Below are positions 63,843 to 64,000 of a DNA stretch of 64,000 nucleotides, one piece after another. The notes under the pieces were generated by a model. That model saw nothing but the letters and a program-made list of their open reading frames with translations, was not told the DNA's origin and searched no databases. Positions within the stretch are counted from its first letter, which is position 1; every line of letters starts with the position of its first letter. Source of the stretch: Spirochaetaceae bacterium (GTDB lineage: Bacteria; Spirochaetota; Spirochaetia; WTKD01); NCBI GenBank assembly GCA_011524535.1, contig WTKD01000014.1, positions 122,038 through 186,037 of the forward strand, read 5' to 3'. A program made the position numbers and the translations under genes.

Positions 63843-64000
63843 ATGAAACAATTACTCATTGGCACACTGATTTGTGTCTTTGTATTTGCTGCCTGCGATA
63901 TCGCGGCATCAGGCACCTTTCCTATTGATGATATAAGCGGATCAAACAATGATGATCCCAATATCAACCCTACAATCGATCCACCAACAATCGATCCACC
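63843..64000 (+). CDS. GLUG-repeat lipoprotein, 5' end only (window edge)
   Basis: 52 codons are visible: signal MKQLLIGTLICVFVFAAC with the lipid Cys at 18, then an Ile/Asp/Pro-rich linker ending in a P-T-I-D-P-P repeat that is also repeated at DNA level. The signal, leader and promoter are so similar to the copy at 62125 that a recent duplication is likely. The repeat region itself is outside the window, so assignment to the family rests on the N-terminus and context. Confidence 0.75.
   Translation, partial: MKQLLIGTLICVFVFAACDIAASGTFPIDDISGSNNDDPNINPTIDPPTIDP

Noticed and set aside
1..64000. Mobile element explaining the lipoprotein arrays
   Set aside because: No transposase, integrase, terminal inverted repeats or target duplications were found near either array.

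Overview
The window looks like chromosomal DNA of a free-living or commensal spirochaete. The pointers are family-level: a mevalonate cluster in the order HMG-CoA synthase, type 2 IPP isomerase, HMG-CoA reductase, diphosphomevalonate decarboxylase, the order I recall for Borrelia; an Msp/Tpr-like outer-sheath beta-barrel; a long-type phosphofructokinase of the kind found in Treponema and Borrelia; a Treponema-like galactokinase signature; FliS; and many lipoproteins. No species can be named from this alone. I saw no transposase, integrase, phage gene, CRISPR array or rRNA.

Layout. 1-4279 (minus): mevalonate pathway, truncated at the left edge inside mvaD. 4424-14779: mixed housekeeping genes: mnmA, a frameshifted dusA, an Eis-like acetyltransferase, ribA, a class III nucleotide cyclase with a small companion gene, an SDR oxidoreductase, ssb, an exported protein of unknown function, the Msp-like porin, tRNA-Val(CAC) and tRNA-Ala(CGC). 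14947-22487 (plus): a complete tryptophan set, trpE, trpGD fusion, trpCF fusion, trpB, trpA. 22518-25964 (minus): a methionine unit of metY followed by a MetA acyltransferase fused to a degenerate homoserine dehydrogenase. 26.8-35.3 kb and 57.0-64.0 kb (plus): two blocks of paralogous GLUG-repeat lipoproteins, intact copies mixed with decayed ones. 35.3-56.6 kb: a housekeeping island between them with polA, coaE, ndk, pncB, a DnaJ-type co-chaperone, galK, a canonical homoserine dehydrogenase, a MalK-type ATPase, a solute-binding lipoprotein, an aminotransferase, ogt, an acetyltransferase, galE, pfk, fliS and tRNA-Cys.

How it fits together. The left cluster makes isopentenyl and dimethylallyl diphosphate. 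The trp genes cover chorismate to tryptophan. The fused MetA-like domain carries Glu at the position associated with acetyl-CoA use, which suits the neighbouring O-acetylhomoserine sulfhydrylase; homoserine itself is more plausibly made by the separate intact Hom at 46.7-48.0 kb, because the fused Hom domain has lost several signature motifs.

The most distinctive content is the lipoprotein family. There are eleven copies: six intact, four decayed by frameshifts or nonsense codons, and one cut by the right edge. Intact members share a lipobox, a conserved N-terminal module, runs of GLUG repeats and, in most, a conserved C-terminal W-N/WPT module. At least four copies have the same promoter architecture, TTTACA, 17 bp, TATA(C/T)T. 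This looks like an expanding and decaying surface-protein family. Whether the broken copies act as a recombination reservoir cannot be decided from one window.
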